Shown here in pieces: positions 11,373 through 19,569 of a stretch of DNA of 64,000 nucleotides. Location: positions 1-64,000 of the forward strand of contig JADZAI010000046.1 in assembly GCA_020852655.1 (NCBI GenBank), read 5' to 3'. A model generated the notes under the pieces. That model saw nothing but the letters and a program-made list of their open reading frames with translations. It did not search any database and was not told the DNA's origin. Source of the DNA: Alphaproteobacteria bacterium. Its GTDB lineage: Bacteria; Pseudomonadota; Alphaproteobacteria; Micropepsales; Micropepsaceae. How positions within the stretch are numbered: position 1 is the first letter of the stretch; each line of letters begins with the position of its first letter. The translations under genes were made by a program, and so were the position numbers.

Positions 11373-12137
11373 TCAACCGCCGCCATAGCTCACACCCATG
11401 CCGGCCCGCACATCCTGCTGGATGCCATATTGCGGGAAGGGATAGCGAAAGCCGTTCCTGGCGAGCGCCTCCATGCCCTTCACCGCGGCCTCCAGCGGGG
11501 CCGGCGGCGAGGCCATCAGCATCTCGCTGTCCTCGACCCCGCCATAGCGCCGCTCGGCGAAGCACGGAATGGAGAGGCTCGGCTCGCGTTTCGACAGGGC
11601 ACGGCCCCAGCTATCGGCGCAGGCGCTTTCGCCGACCACGCTCCAGTCGAAGCGCTTGTAGCCGGACCACTGCATGCCGTTGATCAGATACATCATCGCG
11701 CCCGGCGTCGCGTAGAAGAGCACGATGTCGGGTTCGGGCAGCCGGCCGCTCGCCAGCGGGCCGACGGCGAGTGCGTCGTAGCGCCCGTCCGGTACGACGT
11801 GCATCGCGGCCTGATGCGCCGAGGAATCGGCCTCCGTCTCGTACCAGACGCCCTTCATCTGCCGACCCGAATACCATTCGTCCGTCTTGGCGCTGCCGAG
11901 ACCGACGACCGCCCGGCATTGCGCGCCGACGAGATCGTCTGAGGTGACGCCGACCGTCCATCCAAGCCGCGCCGCCTGCCCGACGATCTGGTCCAGCGCA
12001 TGAACCGCCTTCGGCCGGCGGATTCGCGGGATCGCCTCCATGTCGGCGCGCCGTTCGAACAGCTTCATCCCGAAGACATGGCTGCGGATCTTGAGCAGCC
12101 GTTCCAGATCGGCCGCGAGCCTGGCGATGTCGGTCAT
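11373..12137 (-). CDS. DUF169-family protein
   Basis: 254 residues. The sequence (VFGMKLFERRADMEAIPRIR, VGVTSDDLVGAQCRAVVGLG, PDIVLFYATPGAMMYLINGMQW, PLSIPCFAERRYG-like SLSIPCFAERRYGG) resembles DUF169 proteins, whose biochemical role is unknown to me. The start is placed at MTDIARLAADLERLL, the ATG at 12137 with GGGAGGC just upstream; longer reading frames run into the neighbouring gene. Probably cytoplasmic. Together with the next exported protein it may form a small unit, but nothing in the sequence shows a shared function. Confidence 0.75.
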   Translation of the reverse strand: MTDIARLAADLERLLKIRSHVFGMKLFERRADMEAIPRIRRPKAVHALDQIVGQAARLGWTVGVTSDDLVGAQCRAVVGLGSAKTDEWYSGRQMKGVWYETEADSSAHQAAMHVVPDGRYDALAVGPLASGRLPEPDIVLFYATPGAMMYLINGMQWSGYKRFDWSVVGESACADSWGRALSKREPSLSIPCFAERRYGGVEDSEMLMASPPAPLEAAVKGMEALARNGFRYPFPQYGIQQDVRAGMGVSYGGG

Positions 12138-12162
12138 GATGCCTCCCGTTCTTTCGCCGATC

Positions 12163-12792
12163 CTAGCGGGCGCGGGCTTCGCGGCGATAGTCCTCGGGAT
12201 TCTGAAAATCCATCGCCCAGAGGCCGGCGCCATCAACCCGCGCTGCGGTCTCGTCGATGACGTAACGCGTCGAATAGCGGCGATAGGCGAGCGCCCAGCC
12301 CTGGCGCACCATCTCGCGCGCGATATCGACACGCTTGCCCTGGCGGGTGGCGTAGCAGGTCGCGAGCGTGCGGCCGTAGCGATCGCTGCCGTCGTCTATG
12401 CAGCCAAGGGAGCGGTTGCCGACAAGCGCGGTAAGCCGGTCGCGTGCCTCCGCACCGCAGGCGATACGTGCGCCCGACGCTTTCACCGTGCAGTGTGCCG
12501 AACGCTCCGGCGCGTCGATGCCGCTGAGTCGGATGCGGGTATCGCCGATACGCAACGTGTCGCCGTCGGTGACGCGGGCCGTGCCGGAGATGTCGAACTG
12601 GTGCGGCGGCAGATAGCGGTCGCGCAGCCACGGCAGCGCGCCCCATGCCTGGACGGCGACGATGGTGGCGATCGCGATGAGGACGGCGATGGGCTGGACG
12701 AAGCGCGCCCGCGAGGCGCCGCGACTCCGGCCACGCTTGCGGCGCGTGCCGGCGCCCAGGCGCAACGATGCCGGCATGCGCCATGTCTCCAT
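12163..12792 (-). CDS. Membrane-anchored staphylococcal-nuclease-like (thermonuclease) protein
   Basis: 209 residues. A basic cytoplasmic N-terminus is followed by a membrane anchor (about 33-51, PIAVLIAIATIVAVQAWGAL) and an SNase domain (about 68-200). Family motifs: VTDGDTLRIGDTRIRLSGID-type core with the conserved Asp and Arg (IRLSGIDAPE), and DRYGRTLATCY near 141-151. SNase homologues hydrolyse DNA or RNA with Ca2+; many such alphaproteobacterial proteins are untested. The domain is predicted to face the periplasm. Confidence 0.85.
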   Translation of the reverse strand: METWRMPASLRLGAGTRRKRGRSRGASRARFVQPIAVLIAIATIVAVQAWGALPWLRDRYLPPHQFDISGTARVTDGDTLRIGDTRIRLSGIDAPERSAHCTVKASGARIACGAEARDRLTALVGNRSLGCIDDGSDRYGRTLATCYATRQGKRVDIAREMVRQGWALAYRRYSTRYVIDETAARVDGAGLWAMDFQNPEDYRREARAR

Positions 12793-12842
12793 GGCGCGAC
12801 GCTAGTGCGGCAATGCTTACGGGGAGGTTGCTTCCGTCAGCT

Positions 12843-14963
12843 TCAAGCAAACCCTCGTTTGCGCATGAGGGCTTCGGTGTCGACGTCGCGGCCGCGGAAG
12901 CGGCGGAAGGCTTCATCGGGCGGGATGGCGTTGCCGACCGAGAGGATGTTGTCGAGGAAGCTCTTGGCGGTCGCGGCGTCCCACGCCCCGTTCTCCTTGA
13001 ACTCCTCCCAGGCATCGGCGGTCAGCGCGTCGGCCCAGAGATAGTCGTAGTAACCGGCCGAGTAGCCGTCGCCCGAGAAGGCATGCCCGAACTGCGTCGG
13101 CCGGTGGCGCATGACGATTTCCTTCGGGTTGCCGATCTCCTTCATCACGAGGGTCTCGAACTCGGCCGGGTCGATACCCGCGGCCGGTGCGAGGTGGATC
13201 TTCATGTCGTAGATCGCGGCGTTCAGGTATTCGACCGTGAGGAAGCCCTGATTGTAGTTCCTGGCGCGGTCGATCTTCTCGACCATCGCGGCGGGGATCG
13301 GCTCGCCCGAATCCACGTGCAGCGCGAAGCGATTGAGCACTTCGGGCGTCTCGAGCCAGTGCTCGTTGATCTGGCTGGGAAACTCGACGAAGTCGCGCTT
13401 CACCGCGGTGCCGGCGAGCGAGGGATAGGTGACGTTGGAGTTGAGGCCGTGCAGCGCATGGCCGAACTCGTGGAAGAGTGTCGTCGCATCGTCCCACGAC
13501 AGCAGCACCGGCGCGCCGCCCGCCGCCTTCACGAAGTTCGAGTTGTTGGAGACGATCGGCGCCAGTTCGCCGCGGACGCGCTCCTGCGTGCGGTAGGAGT
13601 TCATCCACGCGCCCGAGCGCTTGCCGTCGCGCATGTAGGGGTCGAAATACCACAGGCCCACGTGCTTGCCGCCCCGCGTGACCTCGTAGACCGTGACGTC
13701 GCCCTGGACGACCGGCAGGCCTTCGAGCTTCGCGAATCCCAGGCCGTAGAGCTGGCCCGCCGCCCAGTGCATGCCGTCGCGCAGCTTGTCGAGCTGGAGA
13801 TACGGCTTCACCTCGTTCTCATCGAGGTCGTACTGCGCCTTGCGCACCTTCTCCATGTAGAAGCGGTAGTCCCAGGGCTCGATGGTGAGCCCGGCGCCTT
13901 CCGTGTCGGCGACCGCCTGCATGTCGGCGATTTCCTTCTTCGCCTTGGCGACGGCCGGCGTCCACACCTTCATCATCAGCGCCATGGCGGCCTCGGGCGT
14001 GCCGGCCATGTTGTTGTCGGTCTGCCAGTGGGCGTGACTGGCGAAGCCGAGCATCTTCGCGCGTTCCTCGCGCAGCTTCAGGATTTCGGAGATGACGGGC
14101 TTGTTGTCGGTGGGCGTGCCGGTCTTGTCGCCGCGGCCGACCCACATGCGCCAGCCCTTCTCGCGGAGGTCGCGGCGCGTGGAGAAAGTGAGGAACGGCT
14201 CCATCGACGAGCGCGTGTTGGCGACGAGCCATTTGCCAGCCTTGCCCTTCGCCGTGGCGGCTTCCTTGAAGGAATCGGCGAGCGAGGCCGGCAGGCCGGC
14301 GGCATCGGCTTCGGCGTCGAGGATGAGCGCGTCGTTCTCCTCGTCGGCGAGCAGGTTCTGGCTGAACTGGGTGTAAAGCGAGGCGAGCTTCTGGTTGATT
14401 TCCTTAAGCCGCGCCTTGTCGGCGGCATTCAGATTGGCGCCGCGGCGGGTGAAGTTCTTGTAGGTGACCTCGACAAGCCGGGCCTGTTCCGGGCTGAGGC
14501 CGGCGCCGTCGCGGCCGTCATAGACCGCCTTGATGCGGGCGAAGAGCCTCTCGTTCTGGACGATGCCGTCCTCGTAGGCGGAGAGGACCGGCGCCATCTC
14601 CTTCTCGAGCGCCTGCATCGCGGCATCGTTCATCGTCGTCGAAAAGATGTTGGCGATGTTGCTCGCGCGATCATAGGCCCGTCCCGAATCCTCCAGGGCC
14701 GCCAGCGTATTCTCGAAACCCGCGGCGCCGGCCTTGCCGGCAATCGCATCGATCTCCGCCTGGCCCAGCTCCATCGCCCGCGTGAGCGCCGGTTTGAGGG
14801 CCGCGACCGACATCCGGTCGAACAGCGGATAGCCGCCATACGGGCCGGTCCACGGATCGAGGATGGGGTCGGGGCCGGCAGCAGCCCACGCGGCCGGCGC
14901 GAAATCGGCGGTGGCGCAGAGGGCGGAGGCGGCGGCGGTCTGGAGGAAGTGGCGGCGGTGCAT
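12843..14963 (-). CDS. M3-family zinc metallopeptidase (peptidyl-dipeptidase Dcp type), Tat-exported
   Basis: 706 residues. Zinc motif HEFGHALHG lies near residue 497-505, with the third ligand region further on. Overall similarity is to oligopeptidase A/dipeptidyl carboxypeptidase, which removes C-terminal dipeptides or cleaves short oligopeptides. The start MHRRHFLQTAAASALC gives a twin-arginine-like signal (RRHFLQ followed by an Ala-rich hydrophobic stretch and an AWA-A cleavage site near 27), so the folded metalloenzyme is probably periplasmic. The 12.8 kb side is 50 bases from the nuclease gene. A longer frame upstream of 14963 looks non-coding. Confidence 0.92.
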   Translation of the reverse strand: MHRRHFLQTAAASALCATADFAPAAWAAAGPDPILDPWTGPYGGYPLFDRMSVAALKPALTRAMELGQAEIDAIAGKAGAAGFENTLAALEDSGRAYDRASNIANIFSTTMNDAAMQALEKEMAPVLSAYEDGIVQNERLFARIKAVYDGRDGAGLSPEQARLVEVTYKNFTRRGANLNAADKARLKEINQKLASLYTQFSQNLLADEENDALILDAEADAAGLPASLADSFKEAATAKGKAGKWLVANTRSSMEPFLTFSTRRDLREKGWRMWVGRGDKTGTPTDNKPVISEILKLREERAKMLGFASHAHWQTDNNMAGTPEAAMALMMKVWTPAVAKAKKEIADMQAVADTEGAGLTIEPWDYRFYMEKVRKAQYDLDENEVKPYLQLDKLRDGMHWAAGQLYGLGFAKLEGLPVVQGDVTVYEVTRGGKHVGLWYFDPYMRDGKRSGAWMNSYRTQERVRGELAPIVSNNSNFVKAAGGAPVLLSWDDATTLFHEFGHALHGLNSNVTYPSLAGTAVKRDFVEFPSQINEHWLETPEVLNRFALHVDSGEPIPAAMVEKIDRARNYNQGFLTVEYLNAAIYDMKIHLAPAAGIDPAEFETLVMKEIGNPKEIVMRHRPTQFGHAFSGDGYSAGYYDYLWADALTADAWEEFKENGAWDAATAKSFLDNILSVGNAIPPDEAFRRFRGRDVDTEALMRKRGFA

Positions 14964-15580
14964 GCGGGGCTCGCTTCTGTTGCGATCGGTCTTGCCGGCG
15001 ACCTTATGCCAGGCATGACGGGCCTGTCGCATGACGGAGGTGTGAGCGCTGCCACACCGGCAACCCGTTTGCGGAAAAGTTCCGCCTTCCGGGCGGCGAT
15101 CCGGGCCCCCAGGGCGTCCGCCTCGCCGATCAGGGCCTCGACCTGGACGAGCACGGCGCGGACCCAATCGCGTTGCGTCCGGCCCATGCCGCTGCGGCCG
15201 CCGTGGACGAGGCGGTTGCTGTTGCCGGGCTGGCCGCCACGGCGGCGTTTTACCGGGCCGGATCCTATTCGAACGTCGCTTTTTGCCGGACATGCTCCGG
15301 GAATGCCGAGGTCGACGGCCGAGCCTGTGCTCAGGCGGGGTATTCGAACGTCGCTTTTTGCACGATCGGGCACTTCGGCCGCTGCGCAGAGCCGGTCATG
15401 CGCCCGGGCCACCTGCATCAGCGCCCGCGTGAGCTTCGCAACCGCCCGTAGCCGCCCCGCCGGCCTGACCCGGGTGTCGCCGCTGCCGCCGATGACGGCG
15501 GAGGCGTCGGACAGGAAGGCCGCCCATCCCGCGAGATGCCGCACTGTGTCGCTGATGCTGTCGCCGAGAGGTTCCGTCAT
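14630..15580 (-). CDS. Hypothetical protein with GQPGNxN motif and a 25-residue in-frame repeat; C-terminal end uncertain
   Basis: The credible part is residues 1 to about 190: an N-terminal helical region (MTEPLGDSISDTVRHLAGW), RALMQVARAHDRL, two copies of AKSDVRI 25 residues apart, then RRRGGQPGNSNRLVHGG, a basic motif seen in many alphaproteobacterial small proteins, and a helical segment QVEALIGEADALGARIAARKAELF. From about residue 206 the frame overlaps the start of the M3 peptidase gene by 334 bases on the same strand and looks like out-of-frame translation. A frameshift or erosion near 15000 is possible. No function is assigned. Confidence 0.45.
   Translation of the reverse strand: MTEPLGDSISDTVRHLAGWAAFLSDASAVIGGSGDTRVRPAGRLRAVAKLTRALMQVARAHDRLCAAAEVPDRAKSDVRIPRLSTGSAVDLGIPGACPAKSDVRIGSGPVKRRRGGQPGNSNRLVHGGRSGMGRTQRDWVRAVLVQVEALIGEADALGARIAARKAELFRKRVAGVAALTPPSCDRPVMPGIRSPARPIATEASPACTAATSSRPPPPPPSAPPPISRRPRGLLPAPTPSSIRGPARMAAIRCSTGCRSRPSNRRSRGRWSWARRRSMRLPARPAPRVSRIRWRPWRIRDGPMIARATSPTSFRRR
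15266..15361. repeat. 21-base direct repeat, two copies, inside the hypothetical gene
   Basis: Identical 21-base units (TATTCGAACGTCGCTTTTTGC) at 15266-15286 and 15341-15361, start-to-start distance 75 bases, i.e. exactly 25 codons. On the minus strand both read as AKSDVRI. The AT-richer unit stands out against the GC-rich surroundings. Confidence 0.85.
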
Positions 15581-15658
15581 GCCGCGCCGTCCTTTCCGTT
15601 ATAGGAATAAGACGGATAGGACAATTTTCAAGGCAACTCGGAAAAGCGGCCGGGCGGC

Positions 15659-16531
15659 TCAGCCCTTGGCCAGCCATCCCTCAAGGATTTCGTTCACCTT
15701 TTCCGGGGCTTCCTGCTGCACCCAGTGGGAGACGCCCGGCAAATAGTGGACGGTGAGGTCCTTCACGAAGCGTTCGGTGCCGGGGACGAGCGATTTTTCG
15801 AGGGCGGAATCTTCTTCGCCCCAGATGATGAGGGTCGGCACGTCGACCGTCCCGGGCTCCGGCCACATGCGGCGCCCGGCCTTTCGGGCGGCGCGGTAGT
15901 AATTGACCATCGCGGTCGCGGCGCCCGGCAGCAGCGCGTTGGCGCGGTAGTGTTCCAGCACCTCTTCGGGAAAGCGGCTCTTGTCGACCGCCATGCCACG
16001 GAAGGCTTCGCCCACGGCCTTCGCTTTCTTCCGGGTCAGGAACCACTCCGGCAGGCGGGGGAGCTGGAAGAAGGCGACATACCAGCTCTTGCGCTGCTGC
16101 TTGCGGTTCTTGCGGATGTCCTCGGCGAAGCGGCTGGGATGCGGCACGTTCATGATGACGAGGCGGGTCAGCGTCCTGATCCGCCGCATCGCGCAGTGCC
16201 ACGCGATGATCGCGCCCCAGTCATGCGCGATGAGCAGCGTTTCCTTCGCGCCCGAGGCGGCGATCAGGGCCTCGACGTCGGCGACAAGGTTGTCGATGTC
16301 GTAGGCGGCGACGCCCTTGGGCCGCGACGACCCGCCATAGCCGCGCTGGTTCGGCGCCCAGGCGCGATAGCCGAGCCGGGCGAGCAACGGCAACTGGTAG
16401 CGCCAGGAGAATTTCGATTCCGGGAAGCCATGCAGACAGAGGGCGAGGCGGCTGCCGTCGCCCCCGTCGGCCTCGTCCACCTCGAAGCTGAGGCCGTTCG
16501 CCTGAACCGTCCGTGTGACGATGCCGCTCAT
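15659..16531 (-). CDS. Alpha/beta-fold hydrolase, epoxide-hydrolase-like
   Basis: 290 residues. Oxyanion motif CLHGFPESKFSWR (about 32-44), nucleophile elbow AHDWGAI with Asp near residue 105, cap domain (about 135-220) and the catalytic His in GVSHWVQQEAPEKV near 267. An Asp nucleophile in HDWG together with HGFPES points to soluble epoxide hydrolases or haloalkane dehalogenases rather than esterases. Acid residue likely in WGEEDSAL. It is divergent from the phosphotriesterase-like gene with 69 bases between them. Confidence 0.88.
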   Translation of the reverse strand: MSGIVTRTVQANGLSFEVDEADGGDGSRLALCLHGFPESKFSWRYQLPLLARLGYRAWAPNQRGYGGSSRPKGVAAYDIDNLVADVEALIAASGAKETLLIAHDWGAIIAWHCAMRRIRTLTRLVIMNVPHPSRFAEDIRKNRKQQRKSWYVAFFQLPRLPEWFLTRKKAKAVGEAFRGMAVDKSRFPEEVLEHYRANALLPGAATAMVNYYRAARKAGRRMWPEPGTVDVPTLIIWGEEDSALEKSLVPGTERFVKDLTVHYLPGVSHWVQQEAPEKVNEILEGWLAKG

Positions 16532-16600
16532 TGGAATTCCCCTCGCCCGTTCGCCCGGTCCGAATTATAAGAGAGCATTACAAAAATCCGGGAGGCATGC

Positions 16601-17584
16601 ATGCGTATCAATACAGCGAACGGGCCGATCGATGCCAAGGACCTCGGCAAGACGCTGATGCACGAGCATCTGGTGATCGCGTTCCCCGGCTGGGAAAGCG
16701 ACACGGCGATCACCAACCAGACGCTGCGCGAGATGACGGCGGTCTGCGTCGACAAGATCGCCGAGCTGAAGGACGCCGGCATCAGCTCGATGCTGGACCC
16801 CTGCCCCAACGACATCGGCCGCGACGTGCCACTGATGGCCGAAGTGGCGAGCCGCACGGGCTTCAACATCGTCTTCGCGACCGGGCTCTATCACAAGCAT
16901 TACGGCGGTTCGCCCTACTGGTCGATCAAGTTCATGACGACGCCCGACGCCGAGAAGCGCCTGGGCGACCTCTTCATCAAGGAGCTGACCGAGGGTGTGC
17001 AGGGCACCGGCATCAAGGCCGGCGTCATCAAGATCGCCACCGCCGCGCCGCCGTTCAACGACTACGAGAAGACGATCTTCCGCGCCGCCGCTCGCGCGCA
17101 CCTGGAGACGGGCGCGCCGATCACCACGCATACCGACGCGATCATGGGCGACGAGCAGCTCGCCTATCTCACCAGCCTCGGCGTGCCGGCACACAAGATC
17201 ATCATCGGCCATAGCTGCGGCAGCGCCGATCACGACTATCACATGAAGATCGTGCAGGGCGGGGCCTATATCGGCTTCGACCGCTTCGGCATGGAGGACA
17301 TCCAGCCCGACACGACCCGCGTGCAGCGCCTCGCCGACCTGGTGAAGAAGGGCTTCGAGAAGCAGATCGTCGTGAGCCACGACAGCGTGTGGTGCTGGCG
17401 CGGCGCGATGCTTTCGAAGGAGATGATCGAGAAGGAGCACGCGCAAGGGATGGCGATGCGCTTCACCCGCACGATCACCCCGATGCTGAAGGAAGCCGGC
17501 GTCACCGAGAAGCAGATCAACACGATGCTGTGCGATAATCCGTGCCGGTATTTCTCGGGCGAGCCGTGCGGGCATAACCACTAG
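16601..17584 (+). CDS. Phosphotriesterase-family metal-dependent hydrolase
   Basis: 327 residues of the amidohydrolase-superfamily TIM barrel. Metal ligands: LMHEHLVI (HxH near residue 21-23), the Lys expected to be carboxylated in GVIKIATA (near 145), His in ITTHTDA (near 178), His in GHSCGSADHDY (near 206) and Asp in VVSHDSVW (near 261). Family members hydrolyse lactones, phosphotriesters or carboxylic esters; the substrate cannot be read from sequence. The start follows a GGGAGG ribosome-binding site. Predicted cytoplasmic, no signal peptide. Confidence 0.9.
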   Translation: MRINTANGPIDAKDLGKTLMHEHLVIAFPGWESDTAITNQTLREMTAVCVDKIAELKDAGISSMLDPCPNDIGRDVPLMAEVASRTGFNIVFATGLYHKHYGGSPYWSIKFMTTPDAEKRLGDLFIKELTEGVQGTGIKAGVIKIATAAPPFNDYEKTIFRAAARAHLETGAPITTHTDAIMGDEQLAYLTSLGVPAHKIIIGHSCGSADHDYHMKIVQGGAYIGFDRFGMEDIQPDTTRVQRLADLVKKGFEKQIVVSHDSVWCWRGAMLSKEMIEKEHAQGMAMRFTRTITPMLKEAGVTEKQINTMLCDNPCRYFSGEPCGHNH

Positions 17585-17605
17585 TCAGGACAGCCCGGTC
17601 GCGTT

Positions 17606-17741
17606 TTCTCCCCCGCCTTCTCGCGGGGGAGATGTCACGCGCAGCGTGACAGAGGGGGCCACGGCCGGTGCGCTGCATTGGCCCCCTCCGTCTGGCCGCT
17701 CCGCGGCCAGCCACCTCCCCCGCGATAAGGCGGGGGAGGAA
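17606..17741. repeat. Composite palindromic intergenic repeat
   Basis: Outer arms CTCCCCCGC-x-TTCTCGCGGGGGAG-like at 17606-17631 and its near-perfect reverse complement at 17715-17738 (one mismatch over about 24 bases). Inside are further hairpins: GTCACGCGCAGCGTGAC, GGGGGCC/GGCCCCC and TGGCCGC/GCGGCCA. It fills the 171-base gap between two convergent genes, where it may also act as a bidirectional terminator. Same design as the element at 418-610. Confidence 0.8.
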
Positions 17742-17755
17742 ACGATAGGATCAGA

Positions 17756-18460
17756 TCACCCGATCTCCGCCACGATCGGCAGAAGCTCACTTAGATCCAC
17801 GATCGCCCGGTAGCGCGGCGCGTCCTTCGGCTCTTCCGCATGCTCCAGCACCCAGGTGAGGTCGTGCGGCACATGCACGGCCCAGGCCCCGGCTTGCAGC
17901 GCCGGGACGATGTCCGATTTCAGCGAGTTGCCGACCATCATAGCGTGGCCGGCGCCGTCGCCGTGCCGGGCGAAGATGCGGGCATAGGTGTCGGCGGTCT
18001 TGTCGCTGACGATCTCGATGGCGTCGAACCATTCGCCGAGGCCGGAGGCGGCGAGCTTCCTCTCCTGGTCGAAGAGGTCGCCCTTGGTGACGAGCACCAG
18101 CCGGTGCGTCGCATCGAGCGCTTCCAGCGTCTCCAGCACATGCGGCAGCGTCTCCACGGGGTGATGGAGCATTTCGCGCCCCCAGTCGAGGATTGTCTCG
18201 ATCACCGCGGCGGGAACGCGCCTCTCGGTCAGCTCGATCGCCGTCTCGATCATCGACAGCGTGAAGCCCTTGATGCCGTAGCCATAGAAGGCGAGGTTCC
18301 TGCGCTCCGCATCCAGCAACCGCGCCGCAACGTCATGACCCTCCGCATGCGGCGCGAGCAGTTCAGCGAAGCGCGCCTCGGTGAAGCGGAAGAAGCGCTC
18401 GTTGTGCCAGAGCGTGTCGTCCGCGTCGAAGCCGATGGTGGTGAGATTGCGCGTCGTCAT
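17756..18460 (-). CDS. HAD-superfamily hydrolase
   Basis: 234 residues. Motif I IGFDADDTLWHNE gives nucleophile and acid/base Asp (DxD near residues 10-12). Motif II is in RLVLVTKGD (Thr near 124), motif III Lys near 151-160, and motif IV is in VGNSLKSDIVPALQAG (near 180). A cap is inserted after motif I. Substrates are probably small phosphorylated metabolites. The start MTTRNLTTIGFDADD gives the standard short leader. It is convergent with the phosphotriesterase-like gene and divergent from the aldo-keto reductase. Confidence 0.9.
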   Translation of the reverse strand: MTTRNLTTIGFDADDTLWHNERFFRFTEARFAELLAPHAEGHDVAARLLDAERRNLAFYGYGIKGFTLSMIETAIELTERRVPAAVIETILDWGREMLHHPVETLPHVLETLEALDATHRLVLVTKGDLFDQERKLAASGLGEWFDAIEIVSDKTADTYARIFARHGDGAGHAMMVGNSLKSDIVPALQAGAWAVHVPHDLTWVLEHAEEPKDAPRYRAIVDLSELLPIVAEIG

Positions 18461-18541
18461 GAGTGCTATGAGAGCGCCTCACTTGGCGCGAGGCGCGCGC
18501 GTCTTATAGTGGCGATATCGTCCCCATTCGAGAGTTTGCAC

Positions 18542-19543
18542 GTGACCTTGCCGACAAGGACCATTGGGCCGTTCAGCGTGTCGGCCATCGGGCTCGGCTG
18601 CATGAGCATGAGCCATGCCTTCGGCCCGCCGCCGCCGCGCGAGCAATCGCGCGCCACGCTGCTGCGCGCGCTGGAGCTCGGCTGCACCTTCTTCGACACG
18701 GCGGCGATCTATGGCGCCGGCCATAACGAGGAGCTGGTCGCCGAGGTGCTGGGGCCGCATCGCGCGCAGTTCACGCTGGCGAGCAAATGCGGGCTCTTCG
18801 TGACGCCGGGCGGCGGGCGCGAGATCAACGGCAGGCCGGAGACGCTGAAGGCGACGCTGGAGGACAGCCTCAGGCGGCTGAAGACCGAGGTGATCGACCT
18901 CTATTACCTGCACCGCTGGGACAAACGCGTGCCGGTCGAGGAAAGCGTCGGCGCGCTGAAGGACATGGTGCAGGCGGGCAAGGTGCGCAGCATCGGCCTG
19001 TCGGAGGTGTCGGCGGCGACGCTGCGCAAGGCGCATGCGGTGCATCCGATCGCGGCGCTCCAGAGCGAGTATTCGCCCTGGAGCCGCAACGCGGAGCTCG
19101 GCACCCTCGCGGCCTGCGCCGAACTGGGTGTCGCCTATGTCGCGTTCTCGCCCGTGGCGCGGGGTTTCCTGGCGGGCGGCGTGAAGGACATGGAGGCGCT
19201 GGCGGCAGGCGACATCCGCCGGGGCATGCCGCGCTTCCAGGGCGAGAATTTCGCGGCGAACCTGGAGCTCTTCGACGCCTTTGCCGCCATCGCGAAGGAG
19301 GCGGGCTGCACGCCCGCCCAGCTCTGCCTCGCCTGGCTGCTGGCGAAGGCGCCGCATATCGTGCCGATCCCGGGAACGACGCGGGTGGATCACCTGGAGG
19401 AGGATTTCGCGGCGCTGGACGTGAGGCTGTCGCCGGAGGTGATCGCCAGGGTCGACACGACGGTGAACCAGGCGACGGTACGCGGCAACCGCTACGGCGA
19501 CGCGATGGAACAGAGCGTCGACACGGAGCGGTTCGCGGCGTAG
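18542..19543 (+). CDS. Aldo/keto reductase
   Basis: 333 residues, NADPH-dependent carbonyl reductase fold. Catalytic tetrad: Asp in TFFDTAAIYGAGHNEEL (near 51) with Tyr (near 56), Lys in LASKCGLF (near 82), His in YYLHRWDKRV (near 122). C-terminal cofactor motif IVPIPGTTRVDHLEED near 280-295. The start is set at the GTG at 18542 (VTLPTRTIGPFSVSAIGLG), the codon just before the conserved N-terminus; the frame is open far upstream but reads as non-coding over the HAD gene. The nearest family members are the YajO/Tas-like group. Confidence 0.9.
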   Translation: MTLPTRTIGPFSVSAIGLGCMSMSHAFGPPPPREQSRATLLRALELGCTFFDTAAIYGAGHNEELVAEVLGPHRAQFTLASKCGLFVTPGGGREINGRPETLKATLEDSLRRLKTEVIDLYYLHRWDKRVPVEESVGALKDMVQAGKVRSIGLSEVSAATLRKAHAVHPIAALQSEYSPWSRNAELGTLAACAELGVAYVAFSPVARGFLAGGVKDMEALAAGDIRRGMPRFQGENFAANLELFDAFAAIAKEAGCTPAQLCLAWLLAKAPHIVPIPGTTRVDHLEEDFAALDVRLSPEVIARVDTTVNQATVRGNRYGDAMEQSVDTERFAA

Positions 19544-19569
19544 GGCGCACCTCAGCGTCCGTCAAGCCC

